Source of the DNA: Ascaris suum
Taxonomy: Eukaryota > Nematoda > Chromadorea > Rhabditida > Ascarididae
Length of the DNA: 64,000 bases
Assembly: GCA_013433145.1 (NCBI GenBank)
Contig: CM024182.1
Coordinates: forward strand, 5,442,501 to 5,506,500
Direction: 5' to 3'
Shown: in pieces, positions 24,314 to 39,794 of the stretch
How the letters are laid out: each line of letters opens with the position of its first letter
Numbering within the stretch: position 1 is the first letter of the stretch
Notes under the pieces: model-generated
What the model saw: only the letters and a program-made list of their open reading frames with translations
Databases searched by the model: none
What the model was told of the DNA's origin: nothing
Translations under genes and position numbers: made by a program

Positions 24314-27300
24314 AGTCAAGGGCAGTTTAACTGATAATGCCAGAATAGTGGAAATCTCGAATGGTGGTTTAAGTAAGTCAAGATTGGAAATGCTTTCATG
24401 ATTGATGCTTAAAAAGCAGTAAACGTCTCATTTTATGTTTGTGATTATCGTGTGCGGTCAGTGATAGAGATGTCTTTGTTTTCATTTAGTTATAGGCGTT
24501 CCATTCCTGTATAATTAACGTTCCTTGTTTCATAGTACCAAGAGTTCGTTGTCGGGTTGGCATAATTTCTTTCATTTTTATTATTTGTCGTGTTCTATCA
24601 GTAAAACTGTTGTTAACTCATTGATATTTGAATTCTGCAGGTCTATGTTTCGCGGCTTTTTTCCATATGGCGGTTAAAACATTTCAGAATGCTGTATTAT
24701 CAGCTAGAGTGCCAAGGAAGAGGGAGTAGCTTCCTGTGTACATACTAATTATTAGGCGGACCTTTTTCCTCAAATGTCCATCATTGGCGACCGGATATTG
24801 GTCACGTTTGTTGGAAAGGAAGTTGGGGGAAATGTTCGAACGAGCCACCTTGGCGCATGGCTACCTTGAGCAGGTGTTCATATGAGCAGCTATATGTGCT
24901 GCAGTGATTTACTCATATATTATTTCGCCAATATTCTCACAGCATAGTCTTATCTTGAAACAGAGGAGAGCTTATTGGAAATAATTCGATTCCAAAAGTT
25001 CGAGAGCATGAAATTCCAAAAGTAGCAACTCAAGTTCGACTTTCTTCCTCGAAAATCTGCTTTAAAGCTGGGGTTGTTTCCGTTGTGCTCTTCTTCCTCT
25101 CCTTCCTTCTCTCTCCCTTCTTCTGCTAGGCGTTGTAATCAGTTTGCGACGGTATGATGCTCGATGGTTTCTCATTGAATCGCTTGTCGTCGCTGCGATA
25201 TTTTATTTCTCATGTTAAAACAAACGATTTGTGCTTTCTTGGTTTCCTTCTATTGAAAAGCAAAATATTAAGCAATTCAATTCCCTCATTAGAAGCACAA
25301 GGATTTTGAGGGCAAATCGGATAAGTTTGGGCATTAGTGACAGCTGTTTTCCTATATCATTGCCGGCACTTTTTCATCTACTGAATGTTGGATGAGTATG
25401 GGCATTAGTGACAGCTGTTTTCCTATATTATTGCTGACACTTACTCCCTACCAAATGTTTACCGTCTTAGCCTTTTCAATGTTAAATGTTGTCAGCACAT
25501 GATAGATATGTGCCAGAATTCAATATAATTACAGATGTAATTTCTAGAAGTATTTCATGCGATATTGATCTGCGTTTTTGATTTGATCTTCTAGTCTTAT
25601 CAACGTGAATGTGCAAATTGAATAAGAAATGAGGCAAAGTTTGACTATTTGCTGGATAGGTTTTGCAACTAGTTTTTTTTTGCAATTGCAATTGCAAGTT
25701 GCAATGATTTGAACAACTCTTTTCTTTTTTTTTAATAAACAGAAAGCATTGGAGTGATATTCGTTTCTCTGTTCCACTATCATTCTCTAATTGAGCGAAT
25801 TGATGGACAACTGATTTAGAATTTCAGACAAAATGGGTTTTCAAAAAGAACGAAAGAAAATCTGATCGCTGAGACTGAACATGGTAAATTTCGGTTTTTT
25901 TAAATAAAAGTTCCTTGCGCTAAATTCATGAGAAAAAGTGACCCATTGTCAAGAGAAAGTGTGGGAAAGGGACAGGCGGGGATTCTACTGTATAAGCTCT
26001 CCATTGATCTGTGGATGCTGATGATCTAGATTGCTTTAGTCTTGAAATTAATGTAGACTTCATGGAATCGATATATATGTTCCTGTGATCTTATCAATGA
26101 GAAGGAAGTTGCTGGTTATTACCTTTTATCGGAAACTCGTCTGGTCTCAAGGAAACTCTCATTCAAAAGTTGTATCGAAATATTACACTATCAGAGAGAT
26201 CATTGCTCTCCTTTCATAACGTTCATCTCGTTATTTGTTTAGCTGTACATCATCTATGATCTTGTGTTGCAATAAATATGCATATTTAGTTGATCTCTTA
26301 TCTTCACTCTTATTTTTTGTTTGCTTCTCTATCGCCAATCTCTCAATTGTCTGATATTTTTCGTCGCTTTATAAAAGCTTTTCCATCATTCTTAAACATC
26401 GTTTTCTTAAATATTTCTTTATTTCTTTCGATGTCTTTTTTAATGGATCTTTTCGTCTCTATGCAGTTGTTTAGTATTATATTTTTCCTTATAGAAATTG
26501 TCTAATTTCTTGTCGTATGTTTAGCATAATTATTCATTTGTTAGTGCAATATAAATTTTATTTTCGCATACTGTACTCTAAGAAGCACACTTAAAAAAAA
26601 ACGATTTTAGTAGTTTTAAGGGTTTTTTGAAGTAAATTGCTGTAATTGAAGTAATACATTCGATTAAAAAGACGTATAGCAAAGGGATTTGTCGGAGGGC
26701 ATTCGTGGATGTGGGCACCGAACAGGTTATTGCTGCTCTGAGCAGAGTAATTCCACAGTTAAATGATACCCACTGATGAGATTCTGAAGTGATCGTTGGT
26801 TTGGTTAATGGCATTGATGGCCCTTGTTTTGGTTCTGAAGGAATGAATGCGAGAGTGAGTTGGAGGCATATGTTCATTCTCAAGCAAAGAAGCAACTATT
26901 TAAAGAAGTTATATCTGTTGTTGATGAGTAGAGGAAGTGACACCTTGAAGTCGTTATCACAGGTTGTTGTCGTTGTTTTAGTGAGTACCGAAAATATTTC
27001 ATTTTAGAGCAATCCTCGGAATATGAGCCACCTTGCTTTGTTTCTCGGTACCAATTATTTCGCATTCACCTCCGATTTCCTTACATTAACTTCCAAATAA
27101 CAAAAATATGGACGTCTAGTCGATTGCATTACGAGATTCATTGGGATTACGCATTCCTTCCATCTTTTTTCTCAACAAAAACGTAAATGTCCTACTCAGC
27201 TTACAACTCTCAATTTGTATATAAAATATCTGGGGTAAGTTTACATAGGAATGAATCATTTATGCGGCACACAATTTCCATCTATAGAGATTGATAAAAT

Positions 27301-28443
27301 CTGCATTCCAGCAGTTTAGTGCATCTCTTAAAGATGATCTATTTTAATTGGATAAATGGTTTAGATATGTGTGCTTAGTTAAATAAATATATGCAAATTT
27401 TGCACCATTCGATTACAGATGCACCATACATACGTTTTTGGCAGTCGAGATTATGAATATCGTATATGGATTCGTTGGTCGATTTACGAACTCGTCACCT
27501 AATTTTTCAAGACGCTATGTTTCTCACCTTTTGTAATTTTTCACCTAATTTCTTTAATTCGTTTAAAAAATTCTTTATAACTTCAAAATGATATGATAAT
27601 CGAGAAAATGCGAATTCGACCGGAAAAAAGTGGTGAAATTATTAAGAAATAGTAATTACGGGTAGTTAGGTGAAATAACGTAATGAGTTATGAGGGACTT
27701 GCAGGGTAAAATAAAGGAGGCCTAATGATAATACGTCGTTTTAATAAGTGTTTGTTAAACCACCTATGCACCAAATATTGCACTAAAATTTTGTTGAATA
27801 AGACTGTTGTGATTTCTCGCGAATGGATCGTAGCAATGAGGTAGTAATAACCTAAAGACCAGCATTTCCACTTGTACTCCAATGCTCTATGTTTACCGCC
27901 CCCCCCCCCCTCCCGCCACTTCTTGTTCCCTTGGTTTAATGTTTTGTTCGTGAAGCACTAACAAATGGATCGGTTTTTATCCTAACTGCATAGTGTTGTT
28001 AAATAATCCGATGGGGAGGGAATTTTGTACATTTTTTTTCAAGGAGGAGATCATTCAACAATCCTAGTATGGTACTAAGGTTTTCTTCAAAGAGCTCAAC
28101 GTTGTTATTGTTGTATTTATAGTACTGATTTATGAGCAGGATAACTTACTATTATAGACTGTATGGAGTAAAAATTGATAAATCTAGATTGCTTATAAAT
28201 AAATTTTTCCATCGTAATGAAATGAATCTAGCCAACTATGAGAACTTAAGAGAATCTGTAAAATAATCTATAGTAATGGTAACTCATTATGCTATAGTTT
28301 TTTTATTTCTTTTCCTTTTTGTTCTTTTCTTCTCTCCTATTGTGATATTCTCCCAACGGTTATTTGGAATGCTAATATGGCACTTTCGCATACTGAAATA
28401 CGATTATGTCCCTTTCCCCTCCTCCAAGAAGGTAACCATAACT
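24314..28443. other. Long stretch with no confident gene
   Basis: AT-rich DNA downstream of the thioesterase stop. The last thioesterase exon region continues to a gtaagt at 24372, which may be a 3'UTR intron donor. An open segment after ctgcag at 24642 (about 40 codons) and open frames at 26578-27065 on both strands were examined. None joins to a recognisable protein. A C run lies at 27899-27910. Confidence 0.5.
25321..25442 (+). repeat. 71-bp-spaced direct repeat
   Basis: The segment around gggcattagtgacagctg occurs at 25329 and again at 25400, with about 48 of 52 bases matching. It is a recent-looking local duplication with no coding content seen. Confidence 0.85.
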
Positions 28444-28737
28444 TCATTTCAGGTGAAGCCGAGGATTTTTTTTCCGGTCTATTGTCATCTTTGAAGAGCA
28501 GAACATGCATTTTCCATTTTCGTTAATCTCCTTTCCCTCATCGACCAATTTCATAGTGAGGATAACAGAGAATCCATTTTTTTTCATCGAAATTTCCTCT
28601 TCATAAACGGGAGAGAGGTGATTCTCATTTTCCACCCACCTATTTCCTTCATGTTCCATCTCGGTTCTTACGAGCAATTTCCTATCTTTACTGGAAGTGT
28701 TTTTCCTTAAGTTTATTATCGCATTTTTTGAGACCAT
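28444..28737 (-). CDS. Small charged hypothetical protein, single exon
   Basis: A 97-residue frame from ATG to TGA. A good acceptor (tttacccttag) ends 11 bases before the ATG, as expected for a trans-spliced start. The protein is rich in Glu, Lys and Asn, with one CMFC motif near the C-terminus (about residues 78-81) and no signal peptide or membrane span. An AATAAA-like signal lies about 140 bases past the stop. The segment is evenly protein-like (EEEISMKKNGFSVILTMKL). If the acceptor is an ordinary intron end, this is the last exon of a larger gene. Not recognised. Confidence 0.5.
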   Translation of the reverse strand: MVSKNAIINLRKNTSSKDRKLLVRTEMEHEGNRWVENENHLSPVYEEEISMKKNGFSVILTMKLVDEGKEINENGKCMFCSSKMTIDRKKNPRLHLK

Positions 28738-29539
28738 TACAACCTTTCCTAAGGGTAAACTTTCACTAATATGAGAATATTCAATTTCATTTTGTGCAGT
28801 AATTAATTAACTCACGCAGATGGCATAATATTTGTCCATTGTGAATGTTGAATCTTCAATAAATGGATATTATTGGTGCTTATTTCTTAGTGATATCTAA
28901 ATATGATGTCATATGTATTCAAGACTCAAGGGCTAATAATATTACTTAACACATATAAAGGATTGGAATTGATTGCACTTAGTAAGTATCGTCCAAGAAA
29001 AAAAAATCTCGATTAAAGCCCTATGAGACATAAGTTATCGCGACATATCTATGATCGTTTTCAAGAGTTCACGAGCGATTTTTTTTTTCAATATTGCATC
29101 CGTCATTATCTTTCGTATCTATCAAATTGCTGCGTTTCTTTAACACTAAAGTTCTTTTTTATGCTTCGAAAGAGAAAATAATTGATTCATAAATAATCGA
29201 ATCGAACGCATTTCTTTTTTTTTAATGCGAAACATTTCGAGTTTCGAGTACTACGTTGTTGAAAATTTGATAAACTTCAATGATAACGAGTTATTTTATT
29301 CAAAAAGGAAAAATTTTATTTTTAAATGATAGAAAATAAAAATACTAATTAATTCATTACTTACAGTAATTAGCGTTCATTTATTTATACTCATATGGTA
29401 CCGATCGATATCTATTGAAATCATAGAAAGGAAATGTAAATTTTCCACCATACTGATAACTAGAAAAACTTGTTTTTATGACTGACTATGCATCATTATA
29501 GCATCGATTCGTTGCAAAAGTACATATTCTTCAACGGGT

Positions 29540-29757
29540 ATTCTGCTAATTAGAGGAAACATTGCTATCTCTGCAGTTACCTATATAAGGGGCAATACCT
29601 GACAAATAGTATCAAATATTACAACGATATTTGGCAAGAAGAATTTTGAAAGGCTGGTCATCGAGAGGGTTTCTATGCAGAACTACATATTCTGCTAATT
29701 AGAGAAAACATTGCTGCAGTTACCTATATAAGGGGCAATACATGACAAATATCGAGA
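29540..29757 (+). repeat. Diverged direct duplication
   Basis: The segment from attctgctaattagag to ggggcaata at 29540-29598 recurs at 29689-29741 with small deletions. The phrase atcgagaggg follows both copies (29660 and 29751). The unit is about 150 bases. Confidence 0.8.
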
Positions 29758-30570
29758 GGGTTCACTTTCTGCCACCATGAATCTTAAATTAACGTCTGCG
29801 GACTTAACATTGAAGCACTTTCGTCCTTCTGGAAAGGTACTGTGGAAGTATCGAAAGTTTCGTTCCTAGAGGTGGATTGGGCAAATTGCGATCGCAGATG
29901 ATTCATAGATAATCAATCATCGTGTTTACTGACAAAAAAAACGAAAATCGAAAGTTATTTGCACTCGCGTTCGAGTATCCACAGCCATTCGGGAGGCATT
30001 GCGGCAATCATCAGGTGTGCTGCTATTTTAAGAGGCGCAGCAATCTCGACACACCCAACTTTCTGCATTTCTCTCTGCAATACACCCAACTCTTTCACAT
30101 AAAAAATGCTTAGCTATTCTGCCTTATAAATACCATTCTTATTGCCAGATTGCTATATCTCGCTGAAATGATTTTCAACTGATGGGCTTTGATGTCTTTA
30201 TTGAGACTATGCTTCTCTAATGTGTGGATCGCTATTTTAGGATTTTGCATATCCACAACATACAGAATATGTTGGATGTTGACATTGTCGCCATCCTGAT
30301 CGAAAGTATTTCCCATAGGAATTATTTTCTATTGTATGTGAGAATCGAAGTTGCTCGTAATTTATTCTTAAAACATTGTAGCAATTCCTAAATATTATTT
30401 TATAGCACTAAAATCGCTGAAAACTTTGAGGTTCATAGTATTCAACCATCAGATTATCATAGGAGCATTTAGCATTCGTTTATAGAATTTAGCACCTGCA
30501 AATGTGAATTGTCGGTTTAGTGGATGAGTTCTCATCTATAGCATTTCGGATCCGCTTTTGAAATCTCGGA

Positions 30571-30639
30571 CATATTAGTGGTCACTTCTGACCAACTAAC
30601 TTTTGAAAAGTTAGTTGGTCAGAAGTGACCGCTAATATG
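30571..30639. repeat. 69-bp inverted repeat (34-bp arms, 1-base centre)
   Basis: Bases 30571-30604 and 30606-30639 are reverse complements with a single G:T-type mismatch, centred on base 30605. As RNA or single-stranded DNA it would form a nearly uninterrupted hairpin. It ends about 320 bases before the pepsin-inhibitor-like start codon. It could be a solo miniature element or a hairpin RNA source. Confidence 0.9.
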
Positions 30640-30930
30640 CAAGCTCTTTTCCAAATTACTAGTCGTCATCCTAGAAGCATTTATACTTTCATCTCAATGT
30701 CAATTGTAATGTCATTGTATATTATGCCTCGGGGGATGAAAAGGCATATAAGTGAAATGCGATACTTAGTGGAAAATTCCGACCACGTTCTTAAGAAACG
30801 CCGCTTTTTTCTCCTATATTCATTCGCTTGTCTGCATCTACTCGAACACCTTTTCACCTTTTCCCATCCCCTTCCGTCCCTTCCCCATGGGTTTCTGCGA
30901 GGATCGTATGCTGGAAAAACGCGTTGACTT

Positions 30931-30935
30931 TTCAG
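30931..30935 (+). promoter_or_regulatory. Acceptor upstream of the pepsin-inhibitor-like start
   Basis: The tract gttgacttttcag ends 25 bases before ATG 30961. It is a good trans-splice or 5'UTR-intron acceptor and supports the chosen start. Confidence 0.5.
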
Positions 30936-30960
30936 GAATTGTAAACATCAATAAGGAGTC

Positions 30961-32690
<1,730 letters not shown>

Positions 32691-33331
32691 AACGTTTTTG
32701 AATAAATGAAATATTTCTTATTGAGGCACTCATATCTGCTTTACTTACTTGGTTACTCGTTTTAATGATATAATGCTTCCCTCTTTTGAGGCACGCCTTC
32801 TATGAGACCTAAATTTGCAAGAAACTCTCTTCTTCGTGATATGTCTCATGAAAAACACTCGTTACATTTGTGCTCAGTATGAGGTGTACAACTAGTAATG
32901 AGAGTTGGAAGAAAGAAATTTTATTTGCTTCAACAACTATACAACGGTTAAGCCGACTATGGAATCGAATTCAGAGCCTGATCGGTACATAATGGATGGA
33001 ATCGAAATGAAAATGGACCCCCGCACATTGCCGAATCAATAAATTGATGAATAAATGTGCAAAATTTTGTAAGATTGGAGCAATTGAACATTTTGTTGCC
33101 TTAACAGCAACCACAAAAATCGATTCCAACACCATAATCCGAGATACCATATAATTCGTAAACAGATGAATTTTTTGTAATTACCATTGCCATAATTACC
33201 GTTTCAATACCATAATTCCGAACACTGTAAACAGATGAAAAAGCCCCATAATTAGCGCTTTAGACCTCATATTTGACGAGCTATTGTCGACGGGTGCTTT
33301 TAGGCGATCCTTCGGCTGCATCAGTCGATGC
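32691..33331. other. Intergenic region between convergent genes
   Basis: AT-rich DNA between the 3' ends of the genes at 30961-32690 and 33332-35093. A second AATAAA lies just past the first stop. Phrases such as accataatccga...gtaaacagatgaa recur near 33130 and 33212. No gene seen. Confidence 0.6.
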
Positions 33332-35093
33332 CTACTTTACACGACCTCGAGGTGCGAGTGCTACCGGGTCTTTGAGTATGTTTACATCTGAATAGGTGTT
33401 AATGTCTTCTTCGTCGTTTTCTTTCTTCTCGCCTGCTGTCACACTTTGGGCAACGGTAGTCTGAATACAGTATATCACTTAAAATCATATATCCTTGTCA
33501 GTTATTGTAAAACAAGGAGAGTACATTTATTCTCGACATTTTTATAGATTCGCTTCCTTATATATTGAGAATTTGCGGTTAAACCACATATCATACATTC
33601 AACAACATGTCATATTGTATGTATTCTTAGTTTTTTTTTTTTTTTTAAATCATCCACACCTAACACGTATCTCTAATCCATGAATAACTTTTCATCCAGA
33701 ATCCTCGTCCTTCGACAAATTCAAAAATTGAAACTCATCTATGAAAGAAATGCTCGAAATTTATGATAGCGTAGAAATTTTTAATTTTTTTATTTGCTGA
33801 TAAGTTAACTGATAAGTTGGAAATAAAGGCAACAAGATTTATTTGCTCTAGTGGATCAAAACTCTCACCAAATGCGTTTGTGTGTCAGCACTAGGTTGCA
33901 TTTGTGTATCAGCATTAGGATGCATTTGTGTGTCAGCACTAGATTGCACTTGTATGTCAGAGCTCGGTTGTGCCTCGTTTGCTGGACTGCTCTGTCGCTG
34001 CTGTTCTGGGTTCATGTCGTTTGCGATTGCCGTTCGTAGAGTTGCAATCTTTTGGCTCCGTTTGAAAAGCTTCTCTAATGCCGAAGTGAATGCCACCTCG
34101 AAATAAAACTTCATTAATATTTCACTTATACAGGGAAAGCCACAGTGTAGATTACATGTTGGCAGTGGGATGGGAAGGAGGAAGTGGGGGGGGGGGGGGG
34201 GATTAGAAGTAAAACACAAGGACGGGAAATCGAAATGAAGAATAATTTTGAGACAAAATTTGTTAAATGATCGCCATATGACGACGAATCTAAATATAAT
34301 TGGCGTCTGTCTATGTTAAAGTGCGAAGTATTCGCCGCTCCTCCCTTATCCTTAAATTTTCGAATGAAAAACACCGTTGTGTCATGCGCTATAGGATTAG
34401 TGATGCTGAGAATTAATTAATTAATCAACATTTCAACTAAGCTAAATACTATTTATCACGGCGATATCTTTTAATGAAAAGATCTAAAAAAAGAGAGATA
34501 TCGAATGGAACAACTTGAATAAGTCGATTTCAGATGGCAACCCGCAAACTATGAAGCATACATGACTTTGGAGACTTTTGCAGACATCTAGTTGAAAACT
34601 CCACGGACACTGTATCGGTTTAAACCGATGAACCTTACTGTGGAAGAGGTTCAAACAAACATCTATATTATGCATCCATTTAATGGCCCTTCTAGCTTTT
34701 CGTAGATGCAACTTCGCATAAAGTTAAAGGCGACAGTAATAATAACTATAATACTACCGCATATCTCCTAGTGCGTTACCAAGATTTTCGAGCAAGTTAC
34801 CAAGCCCAACCTACTTCGGCTGCGCATGAAACAAGAATATCTTCCAAATTGCCAAATATAAACAGAAACTTCCAAATTACCTTGTCATGAGTATGCGAGC
34901 GCGAAGTTGCGGCCACTGCATCGTGCTCTTGACCAACTGAGGTCGACGATGATGCATGTGCAGCATCTGATGAGGGGACATTGCTGCGCGTGGAATTGTA
35001 TAGTCTACCCACGCAACAACCAAGAGTAAAGAATAAAACAGCCAGTAAAACAGCGAACAGTGCCAAAATTATGGCAAATACTGCTGACGACAT
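33332..35093 (-). CDS. Signal-anchored protein with short tandem repeats
   Basis: Three exons read leftward: 35093-34881, 34096-33869 and 33460-33332, all in phase 0 (189 residues). Residues 3-28 are a strong membrane anchor (VFAIILALFAVLLAVLFF, then CC). A Ser/Ala/His-rich stalk follows, then a short helix (SALEKLFKRSQKIATL). Next comes a repeat of eight residues, S-A-D-T-Q-M-x-x, about four times. The tail is acidic and ends LAPRGRVK. Donors are gtaatt and gtgaga; acceptors are cgag and attcag. An acceptor (gtttgtag) ends 14 bases before the ATG. Unknown family. The design (anchor plus disordered charged body) resembles the pair nested in the thioesterase intron, but I see no sequence homology. 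It is the last gene of a minus-strand cluster. Confidence 0.72.
33880..33975 (-). repeat. Four 24-bp tandem repeats inside coding sequence
   Basis: Four units of exactly 24 bases (33880, 33904, 33928, 33952), the fourth most diverged. Unit length is a multiple of three, so each adds eight residues of the SADTQ type to the membrane-anchored protein. Confidence 0.9.
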
Positions 35094-35370
35094 CGGCAGA
35101 CAGACTCCTACAAACAATCACTGACTGTTTCTTTTAAGTGTGCGATTTTATTAAACCCATTTTACTGTTCAGTTGTCGTCGATGATCGCTCCTTTTATTG
35201 TGCAGTAATCCTAACAAAAGGCTCCGTTTGCTGCAGAGCGTTCGTAACGAAGAGCTCATTTTATTGTTCATCGAATTCGATTTGGTGCATAGGAGTTGCA
35301 TCAAGTTTGTTGTATTATTACGTTTCAAACTATCGATATTTTAACGAATCGCCACTGTCCACAAAGAAAC

Positions 35371-35702
35371 CTAAAGTATCCAACTAAAGAAATATTGTGG
35401 AAGTTGACGCTGACCAAGTTGGAGCAAGCTAACTACCGAGTTGATCTGGTGATCTTTCAGAGAGTTGATAAGCCAAAGATTATTACCCATTAGGATCCTA
35501 TCCACCTCATTGATATTCAAAGCAATACGTCCATAAAAGGGGTACTCACGCCATTATGCTTTGCAATGACCTTTTCTACACTCCATGTGCTTTCTCGACG
35601 GAAACAGATGCACGTCTTGTAATGACCTAATATTTCGGGCAACGTTGAACCGTTATCGTTTTGCGCACATAATAACAACTCGAGAGCACGAAATTTGATC
35701 AT
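35371..35702 (-). CDS. Small hypothetical protein, middle gene of the minus cluster
   Basis: Two exons (35702-35550 and 35505-35371) separated by a 44-base intron with donor gtgagt; 95 residues. Protein-like features: FRALELLLCAQNDNG, LGHYKTCICFRRESTW, then after the junction VDRILMGNNLWLINSLK and a C-terminus ending YFFSWIL. Three Cys and no obvious signal peptide. The start ATG lies 62 bases beyond the stop of the preceding gene (35764). A good acceptor (tgcaatacag, ending 35749) falls between them, as expected for a downstream gene of an operon. Alternatively this could be a further exon set of the preceding gene, but no in-phase acceptor joins them. Function unknown. Confidence 0.55.
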
Positions 35703-35763
35703 CGTTTCGTTGCAGAATCGTTCCGATATTTATAGCAATGAAACCGTACTGTATTGCAAAGCA

Positions 35764-37413
<1,650 letters not shown>

Positions 37414-37522
37414 GCCTTACCGCATACCGGGGACAGATCTGTGGGGTTAGCTAACCAGTTATGCTCGTGCTACCATTTTATTTACTCATCAACTAAATGT
37501 AGTCATTGCATCATCCTTTAAG

Positions 37523-38177
37523 GATTGTGCTTGCGCCCCCCTGGTGCAACCGACGGAAGGGAAAAGCGAGAGTGTGGTAGGTACATCGGCAAAGATAGCA
37601 AGGACTGGTGGGGATATACATTTCAAAATCGGAGGCGACCTCTCGAATGGTATCGGTTTCTCCGGCAAAACATTCTTGAAAAATGCCTTCGATGTGGTCA
37701 TCAAATCCAATCGATCAAGTTGATATGTTGGGGATTTTAGCGGACTCTGCTGTCGTCAATGGGTTCATTCTACGTAGGCATCATAAAAACATAGATTGTA
37801 GATTTTCCAAGTGTTGTAATGAGGGATGGAATGTTCTGTTGGGATGCAAAAATGGGGCTTTCTTCGATGGCAAGCAAGTATAACGCGAAACGATGAACAA
37901 ACGTAGAAATAAGAGTTGAGATGGAAGCAGAGCAAAGCTCCGAGCATGCGCGTACAACGAGGAGCTGCTGACTTCGCCGTCGACTCAGAGAAGAACTCAA
38001 ACAAAGACTAAGAGATTTCGACGAGCTGTTCGAAACGAGTTGAATAATATTTTCCATCACTATAACACGCTAGATTTTCTGACAACGATCATGTCTGTGG
38101 CTTCGGTTCACATTCGATTTCCTTCTCCCGAACGAGGATCGTCGGCGGGCATATTTGCGTTCCTTTTTCGGTTTTGA
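37523..38177 (+). CDS. Cys-rich hypothetical protein exons (junctions uncertain)
   Basis: Three plus-strand open segments. The first (37523 to about 37718, acceptor ctttaag) carries DCACAPLVQ and GGDIHFKIGGDLSNGIGFSG. The second (37741-37877, acceptor gattttag, donor gtataa) carries NIDCRFSKCCNEGWNVLLGC and NGAFFDGKQ. The third (37938-38177) carries LRACAYNEELLTSPSTQRR and a basic helix, ending TGA. Closing the first at 37718 would need a 22-base intron, which is too short. A donor near 37650 (aatg|gtatcg) keeps phase and gives a normal 90-base intron. The Cys-rich middle suggests an extracellular domain. The 5' exon with a signal peptide was not found. The opposite strand is also open here, so strand assignment is a judgement. 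It lies head to head with the minus-strand gene starting at 37413. Confidence 0.4.
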
Positions 38178-38785
38178 ATTAACAACCCAAAGTCACTTTC
38201 GCACTTCTTACTTGCTTCTCGCTGAACTCGTTGCGTCGAATGCAACACCAAAATGCATTGGAAGGATGCGGTGTTTCATTTATATCTAATGGAGAAACGC
38301 GCACATGAGTCGGCACGATATGTGCTTTTGCAAATCATCGATTAAGCAATCAGTTATGCTAAGAAATAATGAAATGTGCCCAGTAATGCAGCTATATTTT
38401 AATCGATTCAAGCACTCGCATAAAACTTCAACAAAGGATTTGCTGTTCTTTAACACCACCGGAGGGAAACAGAAATCCAGGAACATATGGGAATGCTGCA
38501 CATTATTGCCACTCTTAAATACCTATAGGCCTTCAAGGAGTTGATCGATCAGCGTTAACGATGGTATGCGTTCATCATTGACTCGTAGCTACGTTCAGTT
38601 GGTTTTGTATGTGAAGATGGTATGTTTAGCACATGCCGTCACATAGTGCAGAAATAGGTTACAGACGCAAGATGGGGGAGGGGGATTCAGATGCTGCGAA
38701 TATTTAGCAAACACCTTGATCTCCGAGCAAACAGATTCTTAATGAAAGCAAAAATGATGGGACTTGCTTGAAATTATACTTGAAG

Positions 38786-39232
38786 AATTTGAGACAATAT
38801 ATTTGGGATGATTTCTTGCTTGAGCTTTACGACACTGCGTCAGCTTCCTCAGGTAAATACTAAGGTGGCTAGAACATTTTTTGTTCACTTATTTCCTGAG
38901 CGAAACGTGATATCTATAGTATTTCACGGATTTTTTTTCTCGATCACCGAATGAAAACCACCGACGTACTTGTGCATATGTTTTTCCTCCATGGGACGCT
39001 GAGTAAACAAGTCAACAAACAAATAAATAAATAAACATTCAAGTCACATATGAGTAACTAACTAACCATCTTTTCCCTCTCTAACTTACAGGCGGAAGTG
39101 AGCAGTATCCCACAATTTAAGGAGCTCTTAGGAATTGTCGGAAGATCATTCCTCACGATTTTTGTCATCGAACTTCTAATTTCACAAGTTAATAGTGATT
39201 TTGCCCACCAATGGGCCATCAAATTTCAGTAA
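38786..39232 (+). CDS. Last exons of an unrecognised plus-strand gene
   Basis: The terminal exon (39092-39232) follows a strong acceptor (ctaacttacag) and reads 46 codons to TAA with an amphipathic/hydrophobic stretch (FKELLGIVGRSFLTIFVIEL). The segment 38786-38852 (acceptor acttgaag, donor gtaaat) reads NLRQYIWDDFLLELYD in one frame and ends phase 1. A frame from the ATG at 38809 ends in phase 0 and joins the long terminal frame, giving about 61 residues. The two choices conflict, so only the exon boundaries are fairly supported. It may belong to the gene at 37523-38177. Confidence 0.35.
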
Positions 39233-39765
39233 ATTAGTAGGCAACGGAACATTCGGGAATTGAAGGGATACGCCACTGTTCATTGCTATAACCATCGTTG
39301 AGGCATATATGCACACAACACGCACAGACGGGACAACACCTTCCACCTCAAGCTCTTACGCACGTCCACACGCCTCCCTTCCAACACCTCTTCATTGCTT
39401 ACTGGCTCTTCCACCTACTCCAACCTCAACCCCCAACCAAAATGATATTCGGCGTTAAACCTTACGTGGCTCATCGAGACGAGACACTATGAGCTTGCAA
39501 GGAATGTTGGCCAGGTTCAATGATTGCTCAGCAGAGAAATCAGAGACGCGTATTACACAATCGCATGTCGCGAATTGTCAAATCATATTGCGACATGCAG
39601 TCTTACTTGAATCGACAAAGCATTCATTACGAATAAATGTCTCTTCATATCACTACCACTTCCGTTTAGCTGAAGTTGTGAGGTAGCGTGAAGGTGAGGG
39701 CTTAGGCTCGTCTCCTGCCCATCGGATACTGACGAGTCGATTCATCGTTGTTCCATGCGACTTGC

Positions 39766-39794
39766 TCCATCAGTGACATGCAGTCACTGATGGA
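39766..39794. repeat. Perfect 11-bp-arm hairpin
   Basis: TCCATCAGTGA, a 7-base loop, then its exact reverse complement. No T-run follows. No coding context is resolved, so its meaning is unknown. Confidence 0.85.

Larger units (their letters stand above)
28749..30960. other. Non-coding stretch with duplications and a hairpin
   Basis: AT-rich region holding a duplicated segment (29540-29757) and a strong inverted repeat (30571-30639). A minus-strand open frame at 30110-30316 (68 codons, includes QHILYVVDMQNPKIAIHTL) has protein-like content but no clear splice context, so I leave it uncalled. Confidence 0.5.

Noticed and set aside
26578..26895. 105-codon minus-strand frame, with a competing plus-strand frame
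   Set aside because: No good splice context or recognisable motif on either strand, and the two strands are equally plausible.
35296..35493. Protein-like plus-strand frame (includes KLEQANYRVDLVIFQRV)
   Set aside because: The minus strand here holds a spliced exon (35505-35371) that joins in phase across a 44-base intron with good sites; the plus frame is its shadow.
37719..37740. 22-base intron between the two plus-strand Cys-rich segments
   Set aside because: Too short to be spliced; an earlier donor near 37650 that keeps the same phase is more likely.
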